Below, piece after piece: positions 1 through 8,108 of a stretch of 64,000 bases of DNA. Within the stretch, counting starts at the first letter, position 1; each line of letters opens with the position of its first letter. A model generated the notes under the pieces. The model saw only the letters and a program-made list of their open reading frames with translations. It ran no database searches and was not told the origin of the DNA. Source of the stretch: Roseibium sediminicola. Its GTDB lineage: Bacteria; Pseudomonadota; Alphaproteobacteria; Rhizobiales; Stappiaceae. The translations under genes and the position numbers were made by a program. The DNA lies in NCBI RefSeq assembly GCF_023156505.1, contig NZ_JALNMJ010000014.1:62001-126000 (forward strand), given 5' to 3'.

Positions 1-298
1 CCGGTGTGAATTCGCTGACCAGGCCGCATTTTTCGCAGATCGCAAACGCAGCCGTGCCATGGCCGGAACAGCCCTTGTGACTGCAGGCGACAAAGGCATT
101 GAGGCTTTCCAGGCGATGCACCAGCCCGTATTCGACAAGCTTGTCGAGCGCCCGGTAGACCTGCAGAGGCGCCCGGAAACCGCTGTCCCGCAACAGGTCG
201 AGGATCGCGTAGGCGGTCAAGGGGCCGCCCGCGCCCGACAGCGATCCGAACACCAGTTTCTGGTTCTTTGTCAGCGTGGGATGAGCCTCGGCGGTCAC
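1..298 (-). CDS. zur: Zinc uptake regulator Zur, Fur family (3' part cut by window edge)
   Basis: This is the N-terminal 99 residues of a Fur-family zinc-sensing repressor that normally shuts off zinc import when zinc is plentiful. The sequence shows a winged-helix region (LTAYAILDLLRDSGFRAPLQVYRAL, in two parts LTAYAILDLLRDSG and FRAPLQVYRAL), then Cys/His-rich metal ligands (ACSHKGCSGHG) and the first CxxC of the structural zinc site (ICEKCG). The C-terminus lies outside the window. The start is a GTG at 298 with an AAGGAG Shine-Dalgarno seven bases upstream. That GTG overlaps the znuB stop codon by four bases (GTGA), so the two are translationally coupled. Placement in a znuCB operon separates it from iron- or peroxide-sensing Fur relatives. 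Confidence 0.88.
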   Translation of the reverse strand, partial: MTAEAHPTLTKNQKLVFGSLSGAGGPLTAYAILDLLRDSGFRAPLQVYRALDKLVEYGLVHRLESLNAFVACSHKGCSGHGTAAFAICEKCGLVSEFTP

Positions 299-1122
299 GA
301 ACGGTCTCCTTGTGTCGGCGCCAACATCCTTCTCACGATTTGGACCCCGGGAACAAGGCTGAGAAGGAACAGTGCCATGGCCGCGACCACGATCGATGGG
401 CCGGACGGCGTGTCGTAATGAAGGGAGGCGTACAATCCGCCGGCAACCGCGGCAGCGCCGGCAAGCGCGGCAATCACCGCCATCTGTTCCGGGGAACTGG
501 ACAGACGCCGCGCGGCGGCGGCCGGAATGATCAACAGGGCCGTGATCAGCAGCGCACCGATGACCTTGAGAGAGATGGCGATCACGATGGCGGTGAGCAG
601 AATGAACACCAACTCCGTCCGCTCCGGCCGGAGACCTTCGCTTGCCGCGAGATCCGGGCTGACCGTCGCGGCGAACAAGCGCCGCCAGATCAGCACCAGA
701 AGCGCCAGCACCACCGCACCGCCCATATAGATCAGGGCGATGTCCAGCCGCGTTACAGAGAGGATATCGCCGAAGAGCAGGCCGAGCAGATCGATGCGCA
801 CCCATGTCATGAACGCCAGGCAGACCAATCCGAGTGCCAGCGCGGAATGCGACAGCAGCCCCAGAATCGCATCGGACGACAGAGTGTCTCGACGGCGCAG
901 CAGGATCAGCAAGGCGGCAAGGATAACCGACACCCCGCCGACCGCGACCATGGTGTTGACGTTCAGGAGAAGCGACAAGGCGACCCCCAACAGGGCCGCG
1001 TGGGACAGGGTATCGCCGAAATAGGCCATGCGACGCCAGACGATGAAACAGCCGAGCGGGCCGGCCACCAGGGCAACTCCGATGCCGGCGATCATCGCAC
1101 GCGTGAAGAAATCATCCAGCAT
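295..1122 (-). CDS. znuB: Zinc ABC transporter permease ZnuB
   Basis: Membrane permease of the high-affinity zinc importer, 275 residues and of normal family length. The protein is almost entirely hydrophobic, with about eight membrane segments, and contains the ABC-3 family stretch GDTLSHAALLGVAL near residue 35 and GDILSVTRLDI near residue 140. The start chosen is the ATG at 1122, giving MLDDFFTRAMIAG. A longer open frame upstream runs inside znuC and is rejected. It overlaps the znuC stop by 11 bases and the zur start by 4, so the three genes form one tight operon. The periplasmic binding protein ZnuA is not next to it in this window. Confidence 0.93.
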   Translation of the reverse strand: MLDDFFTRAMIAGIGVALVAGPLGCFIVWRRMAYFGDTLSHAALLGVALSLLLNVNTMVAVGGVSVILAALLILLRRRDTLSSDAILGLLSHSALALGLVCLAFMTWVRIDLLGLLFGDILSVTRLDIALIYMGGAVVLALLVLIWRRLFAATVSPDLAASEGLRPERTELVFILLTAIVIAISLKVIGALLITALLIIPAAAARRLSSSPEQMAVIAALAGAAAVAGGLYASLHYDTPSGPSIVVAAMALFLLSLVPGVQIVRRMLAPTQGDRS

Positions 1123-1951
1123 CGCGCAGCCCGCCCGTTTCCGGCGTCTTCTGGTGACCATGCTCGTGGTGTTCCCCGGCGCAGTCCCCGCAAATGGAGC
1201 CATCCGCGTGGCGCACCATGCCGTCCGGCAAATGCACATGGTCGTGATGATGCTCATAGACGGCAAGCGCGGCGTTGCCGCGCGTGCCGAACAAAGCATG
1301 GTAACTGTCATTCTGGCTGAGCTCGGACGGGGTGCCGCGACAACACACATGGCCATTCAGACAGATCACCTGGTCGGCCTGGGCCATGACCACATGAAGG
1401 TCGTGCGAGATCATCAGGATGCCGCAGCCGAGCGTGCCGCGGATATCGCTGATGAGATCGTAAATCGCAATCTCTCCGGAATAGTCCACGCCCTGCACGG
1501 GCTCGTCGAGCACCAGCAGGTCGGGATGGCGTGCAATCGCCCGCGCCAGCATGACCCGCTGAAGCTCTCCCCCGGACAGGGACCGCATCTCGGCACGCAA
1601 CAGCCGCTCGGCCCCGGTTTTTGCCAGGGCTTCCCGGCAGGCCGCCTCGGACAAAGGATTTGTCAGACGCAGGAACCTGGCGACGGTGAGTGGCAGGGTC
1701 CAGTCGATGGCCAACTTCTGCGGCACATATCCGACTTTCAGGCCGGGCCGCCGGTCGGCGCGGCCTTCGGTCGGCTTCAATATGCCGAGCGCCAGCTTTG
1801 CCGTGGTGGACTTGCCGGAGCCGTTTGGGCCGATCAACGTGACGATCTCGCCGGGCCTGACCGTCAGATCGACACCCCGCACAAGCCACTGGCTGCCTTT
1901 TCGAATGCCAGCGCGGTTCAACTGGACCAGTCCGGTTTCCGGATGTTGCAT
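1112..1951 (-). CDS. znuC: Zinc ABC transporter ATP-binding protein ZnuC
   Basis: ATPase subunit of the zinc importer, 279 residues. Walker A (GPNGSGKST), the ABC signature (LSGGELQR) and Walker B (LLVLDEP) followed by the switch histidine (MISHDLH) are all intact. The C-terminal tail is rich in His, Asp and Cys (EHHHDHVHLPDG, CGDCAGEHHEHGHQ), which is common in zinc transport proteins and may bind the metal. I chose the ATG at 1951 (MQHPETG). An in-frame ATG at 2011 would place the initiator beyond the Zur-box-like palindrome, so it is less likely. First gene of znuC-znuB-zur. Confidence 0.92.
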   Translation of the reverse strand: MQHPETGLVQLNRAGIRKGSQWLVRGVDLTVRPGEIVTLIGPNGSGKSTTAKLALGILKPTEGRADRRPGLKVGYVPQKLAIDWTLPLTVARFLRLTNPLSEAACREALAKTGAERLLRAEMRSLSGGELQRVMLARAIARHPDLLVLDEPVQGVDYSGEIAIYDLISDIRGTLGCGILMISHDLHVVMAQADQVICLNGHVCCRGTPSELSQNDSYHALFGTRGNAALAVYEHHHDHVHLPDGMVRHADGSICGDCAGEHHEHGHQKTPETGGLRDAG

Positions 1952-1994
1952 GATGGTGAAAGCCTGCTCAGCACAATGGGCGCGATCGGATCGC

Positions 1995-2007
1995 GTAACA
2001 TTATTAC
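1995..2007. promoter_or_regulatory. Zur-box-like palindrome upstream of znuC
   Basis: The sequence gtaa-cattatt-ac reads as GTAA, five spacer bases, TTAC: a near-symmetric AT-rich site inside a GC-rich context. It sits 44 bases upstream of the chosen znuC start, in front of an operon that encodes its own Zur. Alphaproteobacterial Zur sites are AT-rich palindromes with GTAAT/ATTAC-type arms, so this is a good operator candidate. It also lies about 110 bases upstream of the divergent manC gene. Confidence 0.6.
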
Positions 2008-2114
2008 ACATTTATCCATCAAGTGCTTGGCTTGCAACCGTCCAGCCGGTAATCCACACTGGCCGAACGATTGGAATGCACTGCAACAATGCGGTGGGAA
2101 CACGGGACCTTGAA

Positions 2115-3518
2115 ATGATTTTTCCTTGTATCTTGTCCGGTGGGGTGGGGTCGCGCCTTTGGCCCCTGTCGCGAACCGACCGGCCCAAGCAATTTCTTCC
2201 ATTGTTCGGTGGCGAAAGCCTGTTTCAGAAAACCTGCAAGCGGATCAATCGTGAAGGGTTCTCCAAACCGATCGTGATCGGCAGCAACAACCATCGTTTT
2301 CTGGTTGGCGAGCAGCTTGCCGAGCTTGGCCTGGAAGCCGGATCGATTCTTCTCGAACCCGTCGGCCGCAATACCGCCCCCCCTGCCCTGATGGCCGCGA
2401 TGATCGCGGCGGAAGAAGATCCTGACGCCCTGGTCCTGCTTCTGCCTTCCGATCACCTGATCGGTAAGGAAGACGTCTTTATCGACACGGTCCGCCTGGC
2501 CGAGGACGCTGCCCGAAGCGGACAGATCGTCACCTTTGGTATTCAGCCGACGGAGCCCAATACAGGGTATGGCTATATTCGCGTCGCGCCCGGGAGCGGC
2601 GCGGTCAGGCCGGTGGAGGCATTTGTCGAGAAGCCGGACCAGGCCAAGGCCGAGGCCTTCTTGGAGGATGGCGGTTACGTCTGGAATGCCGGCATTTTTC
2701 TTTATGCGGCCAAATCGATGATCGAGGCGTTCCAGCAGCTACAGCCCGACCTCTACAAGGATATCGTCGAGGTTATGAAAACCCGTCACGGCGATCTGGA
2801 TTTCACACGTCTTGATGAGGAAGCCTTCGCCGGACTGGACAATATCTCCATCGACTATGCCATCATGGAAAAGGCTGAGAATGTCGCCTGCGCCCCGGTG
2901 GCTCCTGACTGGGACGATCTCGGATCCTGGTCGGCCATCTGGTCGGTTCTGGACAAAGACGAGAACGGCAACAGCGCGCTTGGCGATGCCCGTTTCCTGA
3001 ACAGTTCCGACAGTCTCGCCTATGTCGAACGGGGTATGGTGTCCGTGATCGGCCTGAAAGATGTCATGGTGATCGCGACCACGGACAGCGTTCTGGTTGC
3101 TCACAAGGACAGCGCCCAGGACGTCAAGACGGTTGTCGAGCAGTTGAAGGCCGAAGGCCGCGACGAGGTCGACCGGCACCCGCGCATCTACAAGCCATGG
3201 GGCTATACCGAGCGGATCAATTCAGGCGACCGGTTTGCGGTTCAGTCGATGTTGATCAAGCCCGGCAAGCGGCTCAGCCTCCAGAGCCATCTTCATCGGG
3301 CGGAGCATTGGGTCGTGGTCTCCGGCACGCTCGAAATCACCATCAATGGTCAGACATCGCTGTTGAGCGAAAACCAGTCCGCCTATGTGCCGCTCGGCGC
3401 GCAACACACCTTGCACAATCCGGGGAAAATCCCGGTGCGCATGATCGAGGTTCAGTCCGGCACTTATCTTGCCGAAGACGACATTCTCCGGCATTCAGAA
3501 CCATCACAAAAATCATAA
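2115..3518 (+). CDS. manC: Mannose-1-phosphate guanylyltransferase / mannose-6-phosphate isomerase
   Basis: Bifunctional type II PMI-GMP enzyme of 467 residues that makes GDP-mannose for polysaccharides. The N-terminus carries the nucleotidyltransferase signature (LSGGVGSRLWPLSR followed by PKQFLPL) and VEKPD and WNAGIF motifs. The C-terminal third, from about residue 345, is the cupin-type isomerase domain (PWGY, LQSHLHRAEHWVVVSG, QHTLHNPG). The start is the ATG at 2115; a longer open frame to 1686 overlaps znuC antisense and is rejected. It is divergent from the zinc operon and shares a 163-base intergenic region with it. No exopolysaccharide cluster follows, so it appears to act as a stand-alone supply gene. 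Confidence 0.92.
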   Translation: MIFPCILSGGVGSRLWPLSRTDRPKQFLPLFGGESLFQKTCKRINREGFSKPIVIGSNNHRFLVGEQLAELGLEAGSILLEPVGRNTAPPALMAAMIAAEEDPDALVLLLPSDHLIGKEDVFIDTVRLAEDAARSGQIVTFGIQPTEPNTGYGYIRVAPGSGAVRPVEAFVEKPDQAKAEAFLEDGGYVWNAGIFLYAAKSMIEAFQQLQPDLYKDIVEVMKTRHGDLDFTRLDEEAFAGLDNISIDYAIMEKAENVACAPVAPDWDDLGSWSAIWSVLDKDENGNSALGDARFLNSSDSLAYVERGMVSVIGLKDVMVIATTDSVLVAHKDSAQDVKTVVEQLKAEGRDEVDRHPRIYKPWGYTERINSGDRFAVQSMLIKPGKRLSLQSHLHRAEHWVVVSGTLEITINGQTSLLSENQSAYVPLGAQHTLHNPGKIPVRMIEVQSGTYLAEDDILRHSEPSQKS

Positions 3519-3636
3519 AACTCCGACACTTTCTGTGACGCGTCTTGCCTTGCCCGATGAAATCCGGCAAGACTTGCTCGCGATCCTGGCCAATGTGTCC
3601 GCGGGGGTCAGGGAAAGTGGCGGTCTGGGAGGAACC

Positions 3637-4842
3637 ATGCATCACGTTTATATCTGCGACTACGTGCGCACGCCGATCGGCCGCTACGGCGGCAAGCTGT
3701 CCTCAGTCAGGACCGACAATCTCGGTGCCATTCCGATCGGCGCGTTGATGGAACGCAATGTGGACGTGGACTGGACCGCCGTCGACGACGTTTTTTACGG
3801 CTGTGCCAACCAGGCCGGTGAAGACAACCGCAATGTCGCCCGCATGTCGTCGCTGCTTGCAGGCCTGCCGGACACGGTGCCCGGTCTGACGCTCAATCGC
3901 TTGTGCGGATCCGGCATGGATGCCGTGATTACAGCCGCCCGCGCGGTCAAGAGCGGTGAAATCGAGCTGGCGATTGCCGGCGGCGTGGAAAGCATGTCGC
4001 GCGCGCCGCTGGTGATGCCCAAGGCCGACACCGCCTTTTCCCGCAAGGCGGAAATTTTCGACACCACGATCGGCTGGCGCTTCGTCAATCCGCTCCTGAA
4101 AAACCAGTACGGCATCGATTCCATGCCCGAGACGGCTGAGAATGTGGCCGAGGACTTCTCGATTTCCAGGCCCGATCAGGATGCCTTTGCGTTGCGCAGC
4201 CAGCAACGCGCCGTGGCGGCTCAGGAAAGTGGCCGGTTTGCCGAAGAAATCGTTCCCGTGATGATCCCGCAGCGCAAGGGAGATCCGGTCCTGGTCGACA
4301 TGGACGAACATCCGCGTGCCGGCACGACGCTTGAGCAACTCGCTGGGCTGAAGGCGCCGTTCCGGGAAAACGGTTCCGTCACCGCCGGCAATGCCTCGGG
4401 CGTGAATGATGGCGCAGCGGCTCTGCTGATTGCGTCCGAGACCGCCGTGGAAAAACACAATCTGACACCGATCGCCCGCATTATTGGCGGCGCGACAGCC
4501 GGCGTGCCGCCGCGCATCATGGGCATTGGCCCCGCCCCCGCGACCCGGAAACTCTGTGCCCAATATGGCCTTGCCCTGTCGGAATTCGACGTGATCGAAC
4601 TGAACGAAGCCTTTGCGGCCCAGGGAATTGCTGTGCTGCGCGATCTGGGCCTGCCGGAGGATGGCGATTTCGTCAATCCGAATGGCGGTGCCATCGCGCT
4701 CGGTCATCCCCTGGGCATGTCCGGGGCCCGGATCACCGGTTCGGCGGCGCTTGAACTGAAAAAACGTGGCGGCAAGCTGGCTCTGGCGACCATGTGCATC
4801 GGCGTCGGCCAAGGCATCGCCATCGCGCTGGCAGCCGTCTGA
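3637..4842 (+). CDS. pcaF: Thiolase, 3-oxoadipyl-CoA (PcaF) type
   Basis: Thiolase of 401 residues. The acylating Cys is in NRLCGSGMDA near residue 90, the His motif is in NPNGGAIALGHPLGMSGAR, and the second Cys is in MCIGVGQG. The N-terminal stretch RTPIGRYGGKLSSVRTDNL is typical of beta-ketoadipyl-CoA thiolases, which finish aromatic degradation by giving succinyl-CoA and acetyl-CoA. The ATG at 3637 has a GGGAGGAA ribosome site. No other pca gene is visible here, so the exact substrate is inferred; a general acetyl-CoA acyltransferase is the alternative. Confidence 0.85.
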   Translation: MHHVYICDYVRTPIGRYGGKLSSVRTDNLGAIPIGALMERNVDVDWTAVDDVFYGCANQAGEDNRNVARMSSLLAGLPDTVPGLTLNRLCGSGMDAVITAARAVKSGEIELAIAGGVESMSRAPLVMPKADTAFSRKAEIFDTTIGWRFVNPLLKNQYGIDSMPETAENVAEDFSISRPDQDAFALRSQQRAVAAQESGRFAEEIVPVMIPQRKGDPVLVDMDEHPRAGTTLEQLAGLKAPFRENGSVTAGNASGVNDGAAALLIASETAVEKHNLTPIARIIGGATAGVPPRIMGIGPAPATRKLCAQYGLALSEFDVIELNEAFAAQGIAVLRDLGLPEDGDFVNPNGGAIALGHPLGMSGARITGSAALELKKRGGKLALATMCIGVGQGIAIALAAV

Positions 4843-4846
4843 GCGA

Positions 4847-5269
4847 TCAGATCCGGGGAAGATGTTGAGGCCTGGATGTCAGGCCCTCACTACTCTCGGA
4901 CTGCACGTCGGTGACGACAACCTTATGAACGAGGAGGGTTTGCGCCTCGCTCACGGCTTTTGCGCTTTTGCGCCGATTGAGGTCTTTTTCGACCGCATCG
5001 AGTTTCTCCGCCAGCCGCTCAAACAGCAGAGTCGGCATTCGCATAGTCGCAACAAACAGCGACACCGCCTCGTCGGTCGTGTCCTTCAAGCTCAGCTCAC
5101 TGACCTCTTGATAGGCCCCCTGGGCAAGCGCGTTCAGTTCGGCCGCATCTTCAACCAGCGGCCGCAACTGACGCAGCGTCTCCACCGGGTTGTTGGCGAC
5201 CCATACTGCCGCCAGAACCGAAACCAAAGCAAATACATAGACATGCAAGTTTCTAACAAAATATCTCAT
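4847..5269 (-). CDS. Uncharacterised membrane-anchored protein, 140 residues
   Basis: I do not recognise a family. There is one N-terminal membrane segment (residues about 9-25, VYVFALVSVLAAVWVA) with a basic MRYFVRN start, so the rest probably lies in the periplasm or is tethered to the membrane. Residues 30-110 look helical and charged, with a possible coiled coil (LAEKLDAVEKDLNRRKSAKAV). It is convergent with the thiolase gene, with only four bases between the stop codons. Nothing in the sequence gives a function. Confidence 0.6.
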   Translation of the reverse strand: MRYFVRNLHVYVFALVSVLAAVWVANNPVETLRQLRPLVEDAAELNALAQGAYQEVSELSLKDTTDEAVSLFVATMRMPTLLFERLAEKLDAVEKDLNRRKSAKAVSEAQTLLVHKVVVTDVQSESSEGLTSRPQHLPRI

Positions 5270-5486
5270 TGCAACCCCAAGATTTGGTTAACAAATAATT
5301 AACCCGCTCTTGGTCGTACAGGATCGGCGTTTTGCCCGCAACCGGGGCAACGTGCTCTGATAGGTTTTATTCTAGGTTGTGGTTAACGTGTGCAGGGAGG
5401 CAACGCGTCAGGGTCTCAGCGCTAAAACCTGGTTGTGGACCACCCCTCACCGGTTCCGTAAGCGTGATCGTTAAAATTGCCGGTCC

Positions 5487-5498
5487 GTAAAATTTTAC
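5487..5498. promoter_or_regulatory. AT-rich palindrome in a 294-base intergenic gap
   Basis: The perfect 12-base palindrome gtaaaattttac lies between two uncharacterised genes, 66 bases upstream of the small ORF at 5564. The rest of the gap (5270-5563) holds AT-rich stretches (ttaacaaataattaa) that could carry promoters, but no gene that I can support. The function of the palindrome is unknown. Confidence 0.3.
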
Positions 5499-5563
5499 AG
5501 GACGTGTTACCGGGAGATTAGAGCCTATGAGTGTACAAGCCGACATCGCAAACGGAGGCCGTC

Positions 5564-5713
5564 ATGATGAAAAGGACAGAAGAGATGAAGCTCTCGTCCG
5601 CCGGATTGTTGCTTCTGCTCACGGCCGCGGCCATGACCCTCTTTGCGGATTTTGGCCCCAAATCAAACGGCTTCGCGCGTGCGCCCTCGCACCTTCAGCA
5701 CAGCTTGAAGTGA
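5564..5713 (+). CDS. Possible small secreted or membrane peptide, 49 residues
   Basis: A short frame with a good ribosome site (ACGGAGG, six bases before tandem ATG codons at 5564 and 5567). The product begins MMKRTEEMK and then has a single hydrophobic stretch (LSSAGLLLLLTAAAMTLF), so it could be a signal peptide with a short tail (GPKSNGFARAPSHLQHSLK) or a one-pass membrane peptide. I recognise no family. A second frame of similar length overlaps it, so the call is tentative. Confidence 0.4.
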   Translation: MMKRTEEMKLSSAGLLLLLTAAAMTLFADFGPKSNGFARAPSHLQHSLK

Positions 5714-5743
5714 AGTAAATAACAGCCCTCACGCACGGCAGAT

Positions 5744-6094
5744 TCAGCGGTGCAGGCCGCGTCGGACTTGTGCCGGTGCCGTCACCGGAATGGGCCTCAG
5801 GTTCCGCACCAACCGGATCGGGCGGCGCTTGCCTGAACCGCCACCCTGACCGCCGGTTTCTCCCAGAAGCATGATTGCCGACCCGATCACGACCGATCCG
5901 AGCGTAATGACCAGAGCAAAAGCCAGCATGACGACGGGCAGAACCGGATTGTCCGCGGCCAATACGAGATCCCTGAGATTGCCGATATTGGCGGCGAAAA
6001 TGCCTCCGAGGACCAGGCCCGCAATGCCGATCCCCGCAAGCCCGTTGATCGCCAGCAAGCGGAACAGAGGATCCTTGGGCAAGGCGATGCGCAT
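5744..6094 (-). CDS. Uncharacterised small inner-membrane protein
   Basis: A protein of 116 residues with two predicted membrane segments (LLAINGLAGIGIAGLVLGGIF, about residues 12-32, read in two parts as LLAINGLAGIG and IAGLVLGGIF; and VMLAFALVITLGSVVIGSAIML, read as VMLAFALVITL and GSVVIGSAIML). A Gly-rich and basic tail (GGQGGGSGKRRPIRLVRNLR) follows and is probably cytoplasmic. The start MRIALPKD at 6094 has a GAAAGG ribosome site five bases upstream; in-frame ATGs at 6118 and 6145 are alternatives. Small proteins of this form are conserved in the Hyphomicrobiales but have no known role that I can name. Confidence 0.65.
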   Translation of the reverse strand: MRIALPKDPLFRLLAINGLAGIGIAGLVLGGIFAANIGNLRDLVLAADNPVLPVVMLAFALVITLGSVVIGSAIMLLGETGGQGGGSGKRRPIRLVRNLRPIPVTAPAQVRRGLHR

Positions 6095-6284
6095 AGGCAC
6101 CTTTCTGGGTCCGGTCATCCTGAGAACTCCATGCTTCGCCAGCAAACTGTCATGAAAAGAGCTTAGAACCGTTTCGCGGCAGCCAACAAGCTGTCAATTA
6201 AACGAGGGGCTTGCACCGGTTTCCAGGCTCAGAATTTGTTCATCATTCCAAAAATTTTGTGCGACGCACCCTTGATCAATAGCG

Positions 6285-6313
6285 GAACAATATATATTTG
6301 TTCGATATATCGA
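6285..6313. promoter_or_regulatory. Two adjacent palindromes upstream of the PadR-RND operon
   Basis: Site one is gaacaa-tatatat-ttgttc (6285-6303), with perfect six-base arms around a seven-base AT spacer. Site two is tcgatatatcga (6302-6313), a perfect 12-base palindrome that shares two bases with it. They lie about 110 bases upstream of the PadR start, in an AT-rich island within GC-rich DNA. PadR repressors usually bind AT-rich dyads in their own promoters, so these are the best candidates for the operator. Confidence 0.6.
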
Positions 6314-6419
6314 TCCATTACATGACACTTCTGACAATACAGCGACGCCTGCTCAAGCCGGCAGGCTGGTTCTTGGAAGCCTGTCACGCCGGGGGGACGC
6401 TTCCGGTTCGGAGCCTTAG

Positions 6420-6977
6420 ATGAGTGTACGCAGCCTCTGCCTTGCGATCCTGTCCTTCGGAGATGCCACCGGATATGAAATCCGGAAGGAATCCACCGAG
6501 GGCCGCTTCAGCTATTTCGAAGATGCCAGCTTCGGCTCTATCTATCCGGCGCTGGCCCGCCTGGAAGCCGAAGGCATGGTCACCGTGCGCGAAGAACCGC
6601 AAGCCGGCAAACCTGCCCGCAAAGTGTATTCCATCACCGAGGCCGGCCGCACCGAGTTCATCAATTCGCTGTGCGAGCCCCAGGCTGCCGACACGTTCAA
6701 ATCCCCGTTTCTGCTGATTGCCCTCAACGCTGCCCAGCTGCCTCCCGGCGTCATCCGGCGGGCCCTGGAGCGGCGCAAGGCCCAGGTGCAGGAGGAACTG
6801 CGCCTTCTGACCAGCTGCGAGGAGGGACAGGAATGTTCGCATCCCGGATCAAGCTGGACCCGGGATTACGGCTTAGCCTGCATGAACTTTACCCTCGCCT
6901 ATCTGGAAGAGCACGGCGATGCCCTGATCAAGATTGCCGAAGACGCGGCCCGCCCCCTCCCGGCGGCCGCCGAGTAG
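6420..6977 (+). CDS. PadR family transcriptional regulator
   Basis: A regulator of 185 residues. The N-terminal PadR winged helix is clear (LCLAILSFGDATGYEIRK, SFGSIYPALARLEAEGMV, KPARKVYSITEAGRTEF). The C-terminal half (about residues 95-180) is helical and should serve as the dimerisation and effector region. It is the first gene of a run with an RND adaptor (27 bases on) and an RND permease, so it most likely represses that pump until an inducer binds. Two AT-rich palindromes upstream fit autoregulation. Confidence 0.88.
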   Translation: MSVRSLCLAILSFGDATGYEIRKESTEGRFSYFEDASFGSIYPALARLEAEGMVTVREEPQAGKPARKVYSITEAGRTEFINSLCEPQAADTFKSPFLLIALNAAQLPPGVIRRALERRKAQVQEELRLLTSCEEGQECSHPGSSWTRDYGLACMNFTLAYLEEHGDALIKIAEDAARPLPAAAE

Positions 6978-7004
6978 GCCTGACGTTTTTTGGAGTTTGA
7001 AAGA

Positions 7005-8108
7005 ATGCGAGTGAAATTTTCCTATCTTCTGGCCGCGAGCGTGACCGTCGGCATCGGTCTTTGGATGGCCAACGGCACCACCGTGATCGGCGGCGTCGGC
7101 GATGGCGAGAATGCGGTGCCGGCACCGGCGGAGCGGACCGCGCAGGCCTCGGACAGCACCTTCCGGGTCAAGGTCGAGCGTCTGGTCGCCCAGGACCGTC
7201 AGGCCATTCTTGAAATTCGTGGACGGACCGAGGCCGAAGCAAAGGTCGCCGTTCGCTCTGAAACCAGCGATGATGTTGTCGAGCGTCCGGCTCGCGAAGG
7301 CGCGCGGGTTTCGGCCGGGGATGTTCTGTGTGTCCTCGACAAGGGCACGCGGGAAGCCAACGTTCTGGAAGCAAAGGCTGCGCTTGCACAGGCGGAACTG
7401 GATCATGCGGCAGCCTCACAGCTCGCCACCAAGGGCTATACCGCACAGACGCGCGCTGCCGCCACCCAGGCACAGCTTGACGCCGCGAAGGCCCGCCTGA
7501 AGGAAGCCGAGCTGGAAATCGAACACACGGTGATCCGCTCCCCGATCGACGGCGTGATCGAAAGCCCGATGGCCGATATCGGCGCGCAGCTCAACAGCGG
7601 AGGCATCTGCGCGACCGTGGTCAATTCCGACCCGATGATCGCGATCGGCCAGGTCTCCGAACTCAATGTCGGCCAGATCTCGCGGGACATGCCGGCCGAG
7701 GTCGACCTGGTCACCGGCGAAACCATGCAGGGCACGGTCCGTTACATTTCGCCCTCCGCCGATCCGGACACACGGACGTTTCGTATCGAGGTCGAATTGC
7801 CCAACCCGGACGGCAAGGCCCGTGACGGCGTGACCGCCGTCACCCGGCTGGCCCTTCCCGTTGAGAAGGCACACAAGATCTCGCCGGCTGTGCTGACCTT
7901 GAATGACGCCGGTCAGGTTGGCGTGCGCGCGGTCGGGGACGACAGCAAGAGTGTGTTTTACCCTGTGAAGGTGCTGGGCGGCGAGCAGGACGGTCTGTGG
8001 ATTTCGGGCCTGCCGGAAACCGTCTCCGTCATTGTCGTCGGCCAGGAATATGTCGGCGACGGCGAAATTGTAGAACCAGTTTTTGAGACCGCAGAGGTCA
8101 CCCAATGA
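7005..8108 (+). CDS. RND efflux periplasmic adaptor (HlyD/MFP family)
   Basis: Membrane fusion protein of 367 residues that links an inner-membrane RND pump to an outer-membrane channel. It has an N-terminal membrane anchor (SYLLAASVTVGIGLWMA), a lipoyl half-motif (RPAREGARVSAGDVLCVLD), a helical hairpin (residues about 120-175, Ala- and Glu-rich), the second lipoyl half (VIRSPIDGVIESPMADIGA) and a beta-barrel region. The ATG at 7005 is preferred over an in-frame TTG at 6990. The stop overlaps the permease start by four bases (ATGA), so the pair is translationally coupled. No outer-membrane factor gene is nearby. Confidence 0.9.
   Translation: MRVKFSYLLAASVTVGIGLWMANGTTVIGGVGDGENAVPAPAERTAQASDSTFRVKVERLVAQDRQAILEIRGRTEAEAKVAVRSETSDDVVERPAREGARVSAGDVLCVLDKGTREANVLEAKAALAQAELDHAAASQLATKGYTAQTRAAATQAQLDAAKARLKEAELEIEHTVIRSPIDGVIESPMADIGAQLNSGGICATVVNSDPMIAIGQVSELNVGQISRDMPAEVDLVTGETMQGTVRYISPSADPDTRTFRIEVELPNPDGKARDGVTAVTRLALPVEKAHKISPAVLTLNDAGQVGVRAVGDDSKSVFYPVKVLGGEQDGLWISGLPETVSVIVVGQEYVGDGEIVEPVFETAEVTQ

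Noticed and set aside
268-1320. Long plus-strand frame of 350 residues opposite znuB
   Set aside because: Composition is Arg/Gln/His-rich with no motif, while the minus strand holds a clear permease in a tight operon. It is a shadow caused by high GC.
1686-2114. N-terminal extension of manC
   Set aside because: It lies antisense to znuC and the typical ManC N-terminus begins at 2115.
3542-3573. Hairpin gtcttgcc/ggcaagac between manC and the thiolase
   Set aside because: Eight-base arms but a 16-base loop and no T-tract; not enough to call a terminator.
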